38,647 bases of DNA from Sharpea azabuensis DSM 18934 (GTDB lineage: Bacteria; Bacillota_I; Bacilli_A; Erysipelotrichales; Coprobacillaceae). Positions 1 through 7,846 of the stretch are shown in pieces (position 1 is the first letter of the stretch; every line of letters starts with the position of its first letter). The notes under the pieces were generated by a model. That model saw nothing but the letters and a program-made list of their open reading frames with translations. It was not told the origin of the DNA and ran no database searches. The translations under genes and the position numbers were made by a program. Location of the stretch: positions 1 to 38,647 of the forward strand of contig NZ_JNKU01000027.1 in NCBI RefSeq assembly GCF_000702165.1, read 5' to 3'.

Positions 1-228
1 CATACGTATGAGGAAGCTGCAGAGATCATTTACCGGACATATGAATACTATATCTACAGATATCCACAGAAACGTTTTCAAGGGAAGACTGCGTACCAGG
101 TAAGACAGGAAGCACTGACTGCAAATACACCGGAACAGTATCCGATTGCACCAAACAAAAGAATAGAACGATTCTGGGAAAGGATTGAGAAGAGCAAAGC
201 AAAACACCAGGAGCAAGCACAACAATAA
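1..228 (+). CDS. IS3-family transposase OrfB, C-terminal fragment
   Basis: The reading frame is open from the first base to a TAA at 226-228 and encodes the last 75 residues of a DDE transposase of the OrfB (IS3/IS150) type. The region around YIYRYPQKRFQGKTAYQVR resembles the conserved C-terminal stretch after the catalytic glutamate in which IS3 OrfB proteins carry 'YN..R.Q..L.G.TP..YR'. The catalytic DDE residues lie upstream of the window. The tail is lysine- and glutamine-rich. The gene is cut by the window edge, not necessarily truncated in the genome. Confidence 0.85.
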   Translation, partial: HTYEEAAEIIYRTYEYYIYRYPQKRFQGKTAYQVRQEALTANTPEQYPIAPNKRIERFWERIEKSKAKHQEQAQQ

Positions 229-308
229 AAAACAAGGCCAAATCTAATTGACCTTGCTTGGTAGTTGTTTTGGATATTTTCTCTGTCTACTTGACAGGGA
301 TCATATCA
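1..308 (+). mobile_element. Right end of an IS3-family insertion sequence
   Basis: The window opens inside this element: it contains the 3' end of a transposase gene, a short spacer and a terminal inverted repeat at 284-308 that ends in CA. The reverse complement of that repeat begins TGATATGATCCC and ends with AGTAGACA, matching the left end at 38342-38369 (TGATATGATCCC then GGTAGACA). The TG...CA termini and the position of the transposase stop about 80 bases from the end are usual for the IS3 family. The target-site duplication cannot be checked because the other end of this copy is outside the window. Confidence 0.85.
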
Positions 309-369
309 GATTAACCGTTTTTTTATTTTGTTGAAGAACTAAAAATACTAAAATATAGGAGATGAAATT

Positions 370-2682
370 TTGACACTTAACAATAATATTAAATTAGATT
401 TACATATTCATTCATATGCAAGTTCTTATAAAGAGCCAAATTACAAAGATGGCACTTCAATAGTTTATAATTCTTCAATGGATAATATTGATGTCTTATT
501 GAATAAATTGATTGAAAATAATATTTCTTTATTCTCAATAACTGATCATAATAGATATGATATTGATTTATATAAAGAATTAATAAACAAATTGAATTTG
601 GAACAATATCACGCTTTAAATCTACTTCACGGAATTGAATTTGATGTAAAATTCGAATCAGACAAAGATACAGCTCACATAATTGCAATCTTTGATGTCA
701 AAGAAGAATCTAAAGAAGCTGATATGATATCTATATCAGAAACAATACAAAATAATTTGATACAAGATAAAAATGGATTTTATACAAAAGATGACTTCGA
801 AAACATTCTTAAATCTATCGGTTTGAATACAATTCTAATTGTTCATCAACGCTGTAGTTTAGATAAAGAAAGCACCGGACATAATTCATTAAGTGAAAGT
901 GTAAGTAATCCTTATAAAATATTAAAAATTGGGTATATCAATGCTTTAGAATATCAAAAACCGAATGTTGAGGGAATACTTAAAAATAATTTAAAAAATA
1001 TTGATTCAAATATTGCTTTGATTACCGGATCAGATTGTCATGATTGGAAATACTATCCAAAACATGATAAAGAATCTTCGGTAAGTAATGCATATTTTTC
1101 AAAGTGCAAAATACTTCCAACATTCAAAGGATTACTATTAGGATTGACATCTCCAAACACAAGATTTAACAGAGCAGATAAAAGCGATACTAATTACATT
1201 AATTCGTTTGAAATCAATGGAAACTCAATTCCATTAGATCCAAGCATAAATGTAATTATTGGTGAAAATGGATCTGGTAAAAGTACATTATTTAACATTT
1301 TGAGTGATTCAACCTTACCTCAGTATATAAAAAGTTTAAAAAAGAAAAATAAGATTAATATAAATTCTTCAAGTTTACATTTAAAGGTGATACATCAAGC
1401 AGAATTAATCGAAAAGTTTCAAAATAATGAATTATTTCAAACAGAGGAATTATTTAACACCATTGACACCTCTGATTTTGATACGCATTATTCTGCTTTT
1501 TCTAGTCAACTAAAAAAGATAATTGAAGAAAACATTCAAAAACATACAGCAATTAATTCTCTTGAAAGAACAAATTTTAAATTTAATTTGGATTATGAAG
1601 ATGCATCAACACTTTATATTTCAATATTGCAAGAGGATTTATCGGATGAAGTCAATCTTCATACTGAACGTAGACAAAGGTTATCTAGGATCCTTAATTT
1701 GCTCATTTCAGAATATGATAATAATTACTACTCTAAAGAAGAAAAATTAATTTTACGTAATTCTATTTTGCAATTAGAAAGTATATATTTAAAAATTGAT
1801 AAAAAAGAAAAAGATATCTCTTTAAAAAATAAAATTAAAAATATTATTATTGCAGAAACAAAAGAATACAATGCAAACATTAGATTGTTATCTACTAGCG
1901 AAGATCAGGAAATACAAACTTATAAAAAACAAAAGGCAGATTTTATAAGTTATATAGTTAATGCTGTCCAATTAAATAATGCAAAAAGTGAAGAAGTTAA
2001 AATTCCAGAACCTATAGTTGGAAAATCAATTAAACGGTATAACGGGTATGTTTTTACACGTGAAACTAATTATAATGATATTGATGTTAGTTCAAAGTTT
2101 TTTGATTTGATGTTTACTAAAAATTACAAGAATCCTTCTTCACTATATTCCATTACTACTAAAAATGAATTTCAGTCTGCATTATATGGATGCAAAGAAA
2201 TGGAAAAAATAAATGAAATTTGGAACAGTAATTTTGATAAATTTTTAAAATGGGCAAAAGATCAAAAATCATTCATTAAAGAAGAAACAACAGACGATTC
2301 TATTGGAAATACATTGGGAGAAATGTCACTTGTATATTATAGATTTCAAACTAACGAAGATAATGATTGGGATGTATTAATGATAGATCAACCTGAAGAT
2401 AATATTTCAAACAATAGAATTGCTGAAAAGCTTTTAGTATATTTGAATAGAAATCGAAATCAAAAACAATTAATACTAGTTACACATAACCCCCTTTTGG
2501 TTGTTAATTTAGATGCAGATAATATTATTTATCTATCAAAAACAAATGATACAATTAATGCTTTATCTGGATGTTTAGAATATGAAAATGATTCAAAAAG
2601 AGAAAACATTTTAAAAATCGTTGCAGATACATTAGACGGAGGAAAAGAAATGATTGAAAAGAGGCTAAAAATATATGAATAA
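370..2682 (+). CDS. PHP-domain plus ABC/SMC-like ATPase (TrlF family), candidate defence effector
   Basis: A 770-residue two-part protein. The N-terminus is a PHP phosphoesterase-like domain with its metal-binding motifs: DLHIHS at 10-15, TDHN near 58, a GIEFD segment near 88, VHQR near 158 and GSDCHDW near 218. The second part is an ABC/SMC-like ATPase with Walker A GENGSGKST at 298-306, a long coiled middle, a signature-like LGEMS near 645, Walker B LMIDQPED at 670-677 and the switch histidine in LVTHNP near 707. Databases call this architecture TrlF-family AAA-like ATPase. Such PHP-ATPase fusions are found in defence islands, so nucleic acid or nucleotide cleavage controlled by ATP is a reasonable inference, not shown. 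The start is TTG: AGGAGAT at 357-363 sits about 7 bases before it, and the nearby ATG at 362 runs into a stop after three codons. It overlaps the next gene by 8 bases. Confidence 0.8.
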   Translation: MTLNNNIKLDLHIHSYASSYKEPNYKDGTSIVYNSSMDNIDVLLNKLIENNISLFSITDHNRYDIDLYKELINKLNLEQYHALNLLHGIEFDVKFESDKDTAHIIAIFDVKEESKEADMISISETIQNNLIQDKNGFYTKDDFENILKSIGLNTILIVHQRCSLDKESTGHNSLSESVSNPYKILKIGYINALEYQKPNVEGILKNNLKNIDSNIALITGSDCHDWKYYPKHDKESSVSNAYFSKCKILPTFKGLLLGLTSPNTRFNRADKSDTNYINSFEINGNSIPLDPSINVIIGENGSGKSTLFNILSDSTLPQYIKSLKKKNKININSSSLHLKVIHQAELIEKFQNNELFQTEELFNTIDTSDFDTHYSAFSSQLKKIIEENIQKHTAINSLERTNFKFNLDYEDASTLYISILQEDLSDEVNLHTERRQRLSRILNLLISEYDNNYYSKEEKLILRNSILQLESIYLKIDKKEKDISLKNKIKNIIIAETKEYNANIRLLSTSEDQEIQTYKKQKADFISYIVNAVQLNNAKSEEVKIPEPIVGKSIKRYNGYVFTRETNYNDIDVSSKFFDLMFTKNYKNPSSLYSITTKNEFQSALYGCKEMEKINEIWNSNFDKFLKWAKDQKSFIKEETTDDSIGNTLGEMSLVYYRFQTNEDNDWDVLMIDQPEDNISNNRIAEKLLVYLNRNRNQKQLILVTHNPLLVVNLDADNIIYLSKTNDTINALSGCLEYENDSKRENILKIVADTLDGGKEMIEKRLKIYE

Positions 2683-2989
2683 AAACATTGGTTTTAAAGC
2701 AGATCAAAACCATTTTATTATCAGTGTAAATGGTAATGAAAAATTTAAGATTTCCAAAGAAATTCGAACATTAAATGCGAAAGATATATATGATATATTA
2801 GATTACTCTTTAGGAGATACATACACGTATGATGAAATTGAAAATGTGGGTAAAGATGCACTGGTTCTAAGTAAAATCAAAGATCTATTTGAACAAATCA
2901 CTAATAAAATAATTGAAATTTCATTTTCTGAAAACGATACTTCACTAAAAAATAAGCTAGATAATATAAATAATGAAAATTTAGAATAA
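2675..2989 (+). CDS. Small partner protein of the TrlF-like ATPase, function unknown
   Basis: A 104-residue acidic protein with no signal peptide or membrane segment. Its ATG lies inside the end of the upstream ATPase gene (shared ATGAATAA), so it is translationally coupled and almost certainly co-expressed. I do not recognise a domain. The first half reads as a short beta-rich segment (residues about 10-30) and the second half is amphipathic helical with alternating lysine and acidic residues. Given the tight overlap, a regulatory, inhibitory or assembly partner of the ATPase is the simplest inference. Codon use matches the very AT-rich upstream gene and differs from the chromosomal genes further right. 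Confidence 0.7.
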   Translation: MNKNIGFKADQNHFIISVNGNEKFKISKEIRTLNAKDIYDILDYSLGDTYTYDEIENVGKDALVLSKIKDLFEQITNKIIEISFSENDTSLKNKLDNINNENLE

Positions 2990-2990
2990 A

Positions 2991-3218
2991 ATGCAAAAAT
3001 TTAATGAAAGAGATACTGCTTAATATATTGCTTCTTCTATCTTTGAAAAGAAAGCTAAGGTTGTACGTAATGCTGGAGGATTTTGTACCATTGTGTTTTC
3101 GAATAATGGAAACTTCGGTCCTTCTGGTACTCGTGTCCGTGAATCAAAGTTGTATCGTACAGAAAAAGAAGCGAATGAAGTTGTTAAACAGCACAAGGAA
3201 GCAAACAAGCAAAGATGA
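2991..3218 (+). pseudogene. Small hypothetical protein interrupted by one nonsense codon
   Basis: An ATG one base after the stop of the previous gene opens a frame that reads MQKFNERDTA, hits TAA at 3021-3023, and then continues for 64 more sense codons in the same frame to TGA at 3216-3218. The continuation (for example KKAKVVRNAGGFCTIVFSNN and then GPSGTRVRESKLYRTEKEAN) has the composition of a real protein. I do not recognise the family. A single base change (for example CAA or GAA to TAA) would explain the break. The overlapping open frames in this stretch are less protein-like. Confidence 0.5.
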
Positions 3219-3799
3219 TGAGTCTTCGCTTTTACTTTGGATTGGCAAAACAATGTAAGCGCCAAATAATATAGTGTATCGATAGTAATGCGCCCTAGGG
3301 TTAGAATAGGTCTAAACAGGGTTTCTGTTTATTCCTGGAATTTTCAGAGTGTCTGATTATTTTCGGAATATCAGGAGCACTCTGAATTTACCAGGAGGAA
3401 CCGAAATGACACTACAACAAGAACTATAAACGAACCAGGAGCTCTCTTGTCCTGTTCCTTCTTGGCTTTCTTAAGCTCGCTGTTAGCCAGCTACCATTCA
3501 ATTCTTCTCACGGCATGTGCCAATCCGATTATTTTTTATTCCTATTTTTTGTACAAATATAGTTTTCTGATAAGGAACAACTCTCATAAATACGGAAGGA
3601 TTTATGTTTTCTGATTGATATTATATTCGTTATTGCATTGATTTCTTGAAATAAGATTTGTATATAACTGAGTGAAGCTCGCTATCATATATAGTTTTAA
3701 TGTTTGTATATGCTTAAGTAAGAACTATGTTTCTTGAATTATTAATTTTGCACGAAAAAGCAAGTTAACGTCAATATGATCATATTTATATAGGCAAAA
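3219..3799. other. Non-coding stretch with remnants and a long hairpin
   Basis: No intact gene is visible. The stretch holds a long inverted repeat (3334-3395), directly followed by an AGGAGGA motif and an ATG that opens only seven codons (3406-3429). On the minus strand, about 3431-3535 reads GLAHAVRRIEW, a stop, then LANSELKKAKKEQDKRAPGSF, which looks like the worn remains of a coding gene, perhaps from a transfer element. The rest, 3540-3780, is AT-rich with nothing I can name. The composition fits decayed mobile DNA. Confidence 0.4.
3334..3395. repeat. Long imperfect inverted repeat (hairpin)
   Basis: The 18-base arms CCTGGAATTTTCAGAGTG (3334-3351) and CACTCTGAATTTACCAGG (3378-3395) pair with three mismatches; the innermost eight base pairs are perfect. 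CTGAT and ATCAG inside the loop extend the stem. No T-run follows, so this is not a simple terminator. It sits just upstream of an orphan ribosome binding site, which suggests the leader of a lost gene or the end of a mobile element. Confidence 0.55.
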
Positions 3800-3839
3800 A
3801 GGATTCCAATATGAGTTGTATGACTCGTTGAGGAATCCT
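3800..3839 (-). terminator. Intrinsic terminator, minus strand
   Basis: On the minus strand the arms AGGATTCC and GGAATCCT form an 8-bp stem, with GAGT/ACTC able to pair inside the loop, followed by a run of T (TTTTTG). It lies 26 bases past the end of the antitoxin-like pseudogene and would have terminated its transcript. Confidence 0.65.
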
Positions 3840-3865
3840 GATATGTAATGTATGCATCTCTTTTA

Positions 3866-4158
3866 TTACTGTATGAGTACTTTTCTATAATTCATGCTTT
3901 TTAGGCTTGATATGGTCTCTTTAGCTGACTCATAATTTCCTTTTGATGCTGATTCTCTAGATTTGTTTAATTTCTCTAAAATCTCTTCTTCTGTCATATA
4001 AAGTATATGAATTCTCTGGTTTTCTTGTAACTTCGAAATAAAAGCCATATTTTGCGTCAGCTAACGTATGGAATACTTATCAGTTCCAAAATTTTTGAAA
4101 ACTGATCAGATTTTGTTTTGAGTTCATTATTAATATTTATTTGTATCGTACTAAGCAT
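3866..4158 (-). pseudogene. RelB/DinJ-family antitoxin, frameshifted
   Basis: Starting at the ATG at 4158-4156, one frame reads MLSTIQININNELKTKSDQF, the typical ribbon-helix-helix beginning of RelB/DinJ antitoxins, and ends at a TGA near 4061. The adjacent frame then carries LTQNMAFISKLQENQRIHIL, which corresponds to the helix-turn-helix and the 'ENRIPF' segment, and continues with an acidic toxin-binding tail (TEEEILEKLNKSRESASKGN...). A one-base deletion around GTTAGCTGAC joins the two frames. No toxin gene is visible next to it, so this is an orphan, inactive antitoxin. It may instead be a recent lesion or a read error. Confidence 0.65.
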
Positions 4159-4241
4159 ACAAACCACTACTTTCATTTGTATATTAAAGAATTAATATAT
4201 GGGAATGTAAAGTTAAAAATATAATTGTAAGCAGCTAGTGC

Positions 4242-5636
4242 TTAAACTAAGAATAGGTCATCAACAGTTAAGAGAACTGTGTCATCTTTTTTAGCTTGGG
4301 AAATGACTGAGTCTGAATAACCAGATTTACTGATAAACCAGAGTTGTTTATCTTCTATATTCTTAAAGGCTCGCGTGGCTATGACAAGATCTTCATATTC
4401 ATTATAGGGCATAGGCTTGGAAGTGAATTTACATTCTACAAATATTGCTTTTTTACCCGCTTTATCTATTGCTAATAAATCAACATCATCCTGCGCTTTA
4501 ATAGCTGGGTTTGTGCCCCACCATTTACCTAAGTGATAAGGAATGAAGGGAAGTTTTCTCTTTTTCGCAAGACGAATCATATATTCTTTACATATATCTT
4601 CAAAGGCATCACCCATGAGATTGCTGATATCATTCATGATTTCGTGAGCAGCTTGCTTAGCGCCCAACATGGCGTAATAGGTGTTGTTTGTGAATTCATA
4701 GCGGAACCAAAACTTAAAGAAATTATCTTTGATAACATAGATAGATTTTCGACTTGTTTCTAACTCACCGCATGGAGCTCTTTTTTCAATTAATCGTAAT
4801 GTTTGTAGCGTTAGCAAATACTTGGATACTTTGGAACGGTCCTCGTGAATATAATTAGCTATATCAGTTATCTTGTTTCGCCCGTTCGCAATGGCTGATA
4901 AAATACTGCTATATACATTTGTTTCTCTTAATTCTGCTTTCAACAAATTGTCTGGCTCCTCGTGAAGATATGCACCATTTCTAATGATTTTAGAAGCTAT
5001 ATTTTGTTCTATTGAGATATTTGGGTCAAAAGCTTCTAAGTATCTTGGAATACCTCCTAATATCCCATAAGCTAATAACTTATCTATGTTGGAATAGTTT
5101 GGGAAAAAGAGACTGCTTTCGTAATAATCGAAAGGTTTAATTTCAAGTGAAGAAGTTTGTCGATCATGCAAGGGACTCTTTCTTCCCATGACATCACTTT
5201 CCATAATGCTCACTGATGACCCACAAAGAATAAGAAAAAGATTTTTGTTCTTCCAACTATGATCAATGGTATGTTGTAATATAGATTTTACGGAAGGATT
5301 TTCATTAATAATATAAGGAAATTCATCAATAATAATGGCTGTCCTTTCTGTTACTTTTGTTCCAATATAATGAAATGCATCTTCCCAGCTTTGAAATGAA
5401 GCAATAAAGGTATGATCAAAATGATATTGAATGACTTTTGAGAAATCTTCTAGATTTAATGGGTCATTCTTTTCTCGTGCAGGAAAGAAAATGCTATTGG
5501 TATTCTTGGTGAATTCTTGGAGTATTGTTGTTTTTCCCACTCTTCTTCGCCCATACATCACTAAGAATTCAAAAGAAGAGCTTGTATATAATTCATATAA
5601 ATGTTCTAATTCTTCTTTTCTACCAATCAAAATCAT
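4242..5636 (-). CDS. AAA ATPase with DUF234-type nuclease-like C-terminus
   Basis: A 464-residue protein of the 'archaeal-type' ATPase group. Walker A is GRRRVGKTT near residues 29-37, Walker B IIIDEFPYI near 100, followed by a sensor-like LILCGSS. Residues about 240-300 form a winged-helix segment, and the last 100 residues have a PD-(D/E)XK-like core (DDVDLLAID then IFVECKF), as in DUF234 proteins. The role of this family is poorly defined; it is common in accessory DNA and thought to act on DNA. Of the three possible starts, I chose ATG at 5636, which has GAGG four bases upstream; GTG at 5639 is too close to it. Palindromes upstream (5653-5689) may be its operator. Confidence 0.75.
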   Translation of the reverse strand: MILIGRKEELEHLYELYTSSSFEFLVMYGRRRVGKTTILQEFTKNTNSIFFPAREKNDPLNLEDFSKVIQYHFDHTFIASFQSWEDAFHYIGTKVTERTAIIIDEFPYIINENPSVKSILQHTIDHSWKNKNLFLILCGSSVSIMESDVMGRKSPLHDRQTSSLEIKPFDYYESSLFFPNYSNIDKLLAYGILGGIPRYLEAFDPNISIEQNIASKIIRNGAYLHEEPDNLLKAELRETNVYSSILSAIANGRNKITDIANYIHEDRSKVSKYLLTLQTLRLIEKRAPCGELETSRKSIYVIKDNFFKFWFRYEFTNNTYYAMLGAKQAAHEIMNDISNLMGDAFEDICKEYMIRLAKKRKLPFIPYHLGKWWGTNPAIKAQDDVDLLAIDKAGKKAIFVECKFTSKPMPYNEYEDLVIATRAFKNIEDKQLWFISKSGYSDSVISQAKKDDTVLLTVDDLFLV

Positions 5637-5650
5637 CACCTCATTCGCAA

Positions 5651-5689
5651 TTTGTATACTTGTAAGTAGTATACTTTAAAGTATACAAA
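5651..5689. promoter_or_regulatory. GTATACTT palindromes upstream of the AAA ATPase gene
   Basis: GTATACTTTAAAGTATAC at 5669-5686 is a perfect 18-bp palindrome, and a third half-site GTATACTT lies at 5653-5660. The outer ends TTTGTATACTT (5651-5661) and AAGTATACAAA (5679-5689) also pair. The position, 15-50 bases before the start of the minus-strand ATPase gene, suits an operator. A related near-palindrome lies upstream of the divergent DUF4406 gene at 5866-5890. Confidence 0.5.
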
Positions 5690-5710
5690 TAATCAAGTTA
5701 AGCTTGTTCT

Positions 5711-5794
5711 TTACTTTATTTTATTTTCGTAGTCTTGAAGGCAATGAAATATATTATCAATGAAGACTACGTTCTTTTCTATTCTGTTTGACAT
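5711..5794 (-). CDS. Possible 27-residue protein with a consensus ribosome binding site
   Basis: A minus-strand ATG at 5794-5792 opens 27 codons (MSNRIEKNVVFIDNIFHCLQ and a charged tail) to TAA. AAGGAGGTG at 5809-5801 precedes it by six bases, an almost perfect Shine-Dalgarno sequence that would be surprising by chance. I do not recognise the peptide. The coding sequence also contains a 9-bp inverted repeat (CGTAGTCTT at 5728-5736 and AAGACTACG at 5763-5771), so a regulatory RNA is an alternative reading. Confidence 0.45.
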   Translation of the reverse strand: MSNRIEKNVVFIDNIFHCLQDYENKIK

Positions 5795-5865
5795 ATTCAG
5801 CACCTCCTTATTATCTATTTTATAGCACAGTGAAGAAAGAGAATTGAGGAATGTCATCAATTAGC

Positions 5866-5890
5866 GTATACTTTTCTTAAGAAAGTATGA
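5866..5890. promoter_or_regulatory. GTATACTTTT near-palindrome upstream of the DUF4406 gene
   Basis: GTATACTTTTCTTAAGAAAG followed by TATGA forms an imperfect palindrome with ATACTTT/AAAGTAT arms. It shares the half-site GTATACTTT with the palindromes at 5651-5689, and its right end abuts the GGGGGTGG ribosome binding site of the DUF4406 gene. It may be a binding site for the same regulator. Confidence 0.4.
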
Positions 5891-5903
5891 GGGGGTGGTT
5901 TCC

Positions 5904-6197
5904 ATGAAGATTTACATTTCACAGCCATATGCTTATAAGAGTGATGAAGAAATAGTTAAAGTGAGAAATGATATTGTTAAGGAACTTCATGCATATATGA
6001 AGGATATTGAAATATTAGATTCGGTCATTCAAAAAGAACAGACATTTGGACTTAAACAATTATCAGAAAGTATTCTTGTGTTATCTGATGCCGATGCTAT
6101 TATCTTTGCACCAGGCTGGGAGGAATCTCGTGGCTGCCGCATTGAACATATGATAGCAGAAGAATTCCATATGCATATTATTCATTTGGGTAACTAA
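5904..6197 (+). CDS. DUF4406 protein (nucleoside deoxyribosyltransferase-like fold)
   Basis: A 97-residue cytoplasmic protein. It begins with the beta-strand MKIYISQPY, and the second half has the DUF4406 hallmark: a DADAIIF strand followed by GWEESRGCRIEHMIAEEF, where the glutamate-rich helix sits over the nucleotide-like pocket. The family is related in fold to nucleoside 2-deoxyribosyltransferases and is common in phages and accessory DNA; its substrate is unknown. ATG at 5904 was chosen because GGGGGTGG lies five bases upstream; the GTG at 5895 falls inside that site. Confidence 0.75.
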   Translation: MKIYISQPYAYKSDEEIVKVRNDIVKELHAYMKDIEILDSVIQKEQTFGLKQLSESILVLSDADAIIFAPGWEESRGCRIEHMIAEEFHMHIIHLGN

Positions 6198-6222
6198 GAA
6201 GGACAACATGTTCTTCTTTTTT
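6196..6222 (+). terminator. Intrinsic terminator after the DUF4406 gene
   Basis: AAGAAGGAC (6196-6204) pairs with GTTCTTCTT (6210-6218) with one G-U pair, followed by a run of T. It overlaps the stop codon of the gene. Confidence 0.7.
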
Positions 6223-6225
6223 CCT

Positions 6226-6773
6226 TCAACAAAAAAGATTGCCAAAGCAATCTTGATACACTTTATTATAAGAAATAGTGGATGAAGCAAAGAGACTGTT
6301 AAGTACTTTATAGGGACAATAGCCAATTAGTCCACCTAATGTATTGGTGATGACATCAGTTATATCTGTTGCACGATACGCAATAGAGAAGAGCTGAAAG
6401 AACTCAATACTGAAAGAAAATGCCATCGTTATAAATAAAGTTTTGATCAGATTCATCTTCTTGCCAACAAGTGGTAAGAAGAATCCAAAAGGAATAGTCA
6501 TAATGATATTAAGGATGATCTGGCGCAGATAATCTCCACGTTTATTGATGCCATCAATAAAGGAAACAAGGTTAATAGGAGCATATCCATCATTATGATC
6601 AAATAAATGGGGGAATACTAGCCATCATGGGCATCAATGTAAAATACAAAACAAATATAAATATACATCGTTGTATTAAGAAGAAGGGCACGCATACCTC
6701 TTTGTTTCCATCTTTTCAAGAATACAAAATAATATATGAAGCTCAATGCCATAACATCTAAAACAATACTCAT
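6226..6773 (-). pseudogene. VanZ-like membrane protein, frameshifted
   Basis: The ATG at 6773-6771 opens MSIVLDVMALSFIYYFVFLK and reaches a TAG at about 6619 just after YIDAHDG. The next frame then reads LVFPHLFDHNDGYAPINLVS and continues through IPFGFFLPLV, SIEFFQL and TDITDVITNTLGGLIGY to TGA at 6226. The second part carries the VanZ hallmarks (a PF..F.P segment, E.FQL, D..DV..NTLG..IGY). A one-base deletion at GATGGCTAG reconnects them. VanZ-like proteins are small membrane proteins, the founding member contributing to teicoplanin resistance. The ATG at 6501 could still give the C-terminal 91 residues, but that lacks the first membrane segments. Confidence 0.75.
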
Positions 6774-6862
6774 AACATACCTACTTTCTAGAACTCAATC
6801 CTAACAAGAAAAGATGAAGAATTAGTGGAGAAAAATATAAATAATTTCTAAACAAGTGCCTT

Positions 6863-7744
6863 TTAAAACATTGCTTTCAACATTTCAGCAAAATCTTCAA
6901 TATAGTATCCAGAGTTGTTTTTATGCCAGAAGGCGCAGTAGGTCTTTTTGACAGGTTCACCCTGTCTGACAAGAGGGATACGCTCGATTGTGGAATCAAA
7001 CCAATCCTGGACACCAATGACATCAACAGGCATATAACCCTGACCGGTGATGATTTTAAGTCTTGCTTCCTGCATGGAATCCGCAAAAAGAAAGTCCCCC
7101 TTTATACCAATAATATCCTCATAGTATTGCTGCTCTTCTTTTCGCCCGGTTTGATTAATGACAAGGATGCAAGGCATGTTCTTAATTTCTGATATTTCTA
7201 TTTGTTTGAGATGACTCAAGGGATTATTATGAGAGATTTCAATATACATATAGCTTTCAGATAGAATTTCATTATGATACATATCAGAAAAGGCTCTTCT
7301 TTGATCATTTAAAACTAAGTCAACCTGATCATTTTCCATAGCTCGATATAATTCTTCATGACTACCAGCCATGATAGTTGTTTCAATCGTTGGATATTTT
7401 AATGAAAACTGTGCAATTGCCTCAGAAAGTTCATTCCCATGGTATCCTTTATAATAGCCAATACGAAGAACGGTATGATTTTGATCTGCAATTCTTTGTG
7501 TTTCTCTTATCGTTTGTTTTAAATCACTAACGATGATAAGACTTTTTCGGTAAAAGTGTTCACCAGCTGATGTTAGAGAAAAGGTCCTGTTATGCCTGTC
7601 AAGAAGCTTCACTCCGAGCTCTTCTTCAAGTTTTTTGATTTGTTGGGAGATGGCTGATTGTGATACATGGCATTGTTCTGCTGCTTGATAAAAACTGCTT
7701 GTTTCAACGACTGCCTGAAAGTATTCTATTTGTCTTAATAACAT
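6863..7744 (-). CDS. LysR-family transcriptional regulator
   Basis: A 293-residue protein of standard length. Residues 1-60 form the winged helix-turn-helix (QAAEQCHVSQSAISQQIKKL then ELGVKLLDR), followed by a linker helix and a periplasmic-binding-protein-like effector domain starting near residue 92 (VLRIGYYKGYHG). It is divergent from the flavodoxin and dehydrogenase genes, the usual arrangement for a LysR regulator and its target, so it probably controls them in response to a small molecule. AGGGGAT about ten bases before the ATG is the ribosome binding site. Confidence 0.9.
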   Translation of the reverse strand: MLLRQIEYFQAVVETSSFYQAAEQCHVSQSAISQQIKKLEEELGVKLLDRHNRTFSLTSAGEHFYRKSLIIVSDLKQTIRETQRIADQNHTVLRIGYYKGYHGNELSEAIAQFSLKYPTIETTIMAGSHEELYRAMENDQVDLVLNDQRRAFSDMYHNEILSESYMYIEISHNNPLSHLKQIEISEIKNMPCILVINQTGRKEEQQYYEDIIGIKGDFLFADSMQEARLKIITGQGYMPVDVIGVQDWFDSTIERIPLVRQGEPVKKTYCAFWHKNNSGYYIEDFAEMLKAMF

Positions 7745-7846
7745 TGTATTTCATCCCCTATTTTTTCTCTTCTTATCATATATTAATAAGTATAACTAAT
7801 CAATATGATAAGAATAAAGATTTGATTGAATAGTAATTCTGAATTA

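Noticed and set aside
26-241. Minus-strand open frame of 71 codons at the left edge
   Set aside because: It is the shadow of the IS3 OrfB tail on the other strand and has no ribosome binding site or family features.
3004-3265. Overlapping open frames on both strands
   Set aside because: The frame from 2991 with one stop reads more like a protein (balanced composition, gene-to-gene spacing of one base), so these are shadows.
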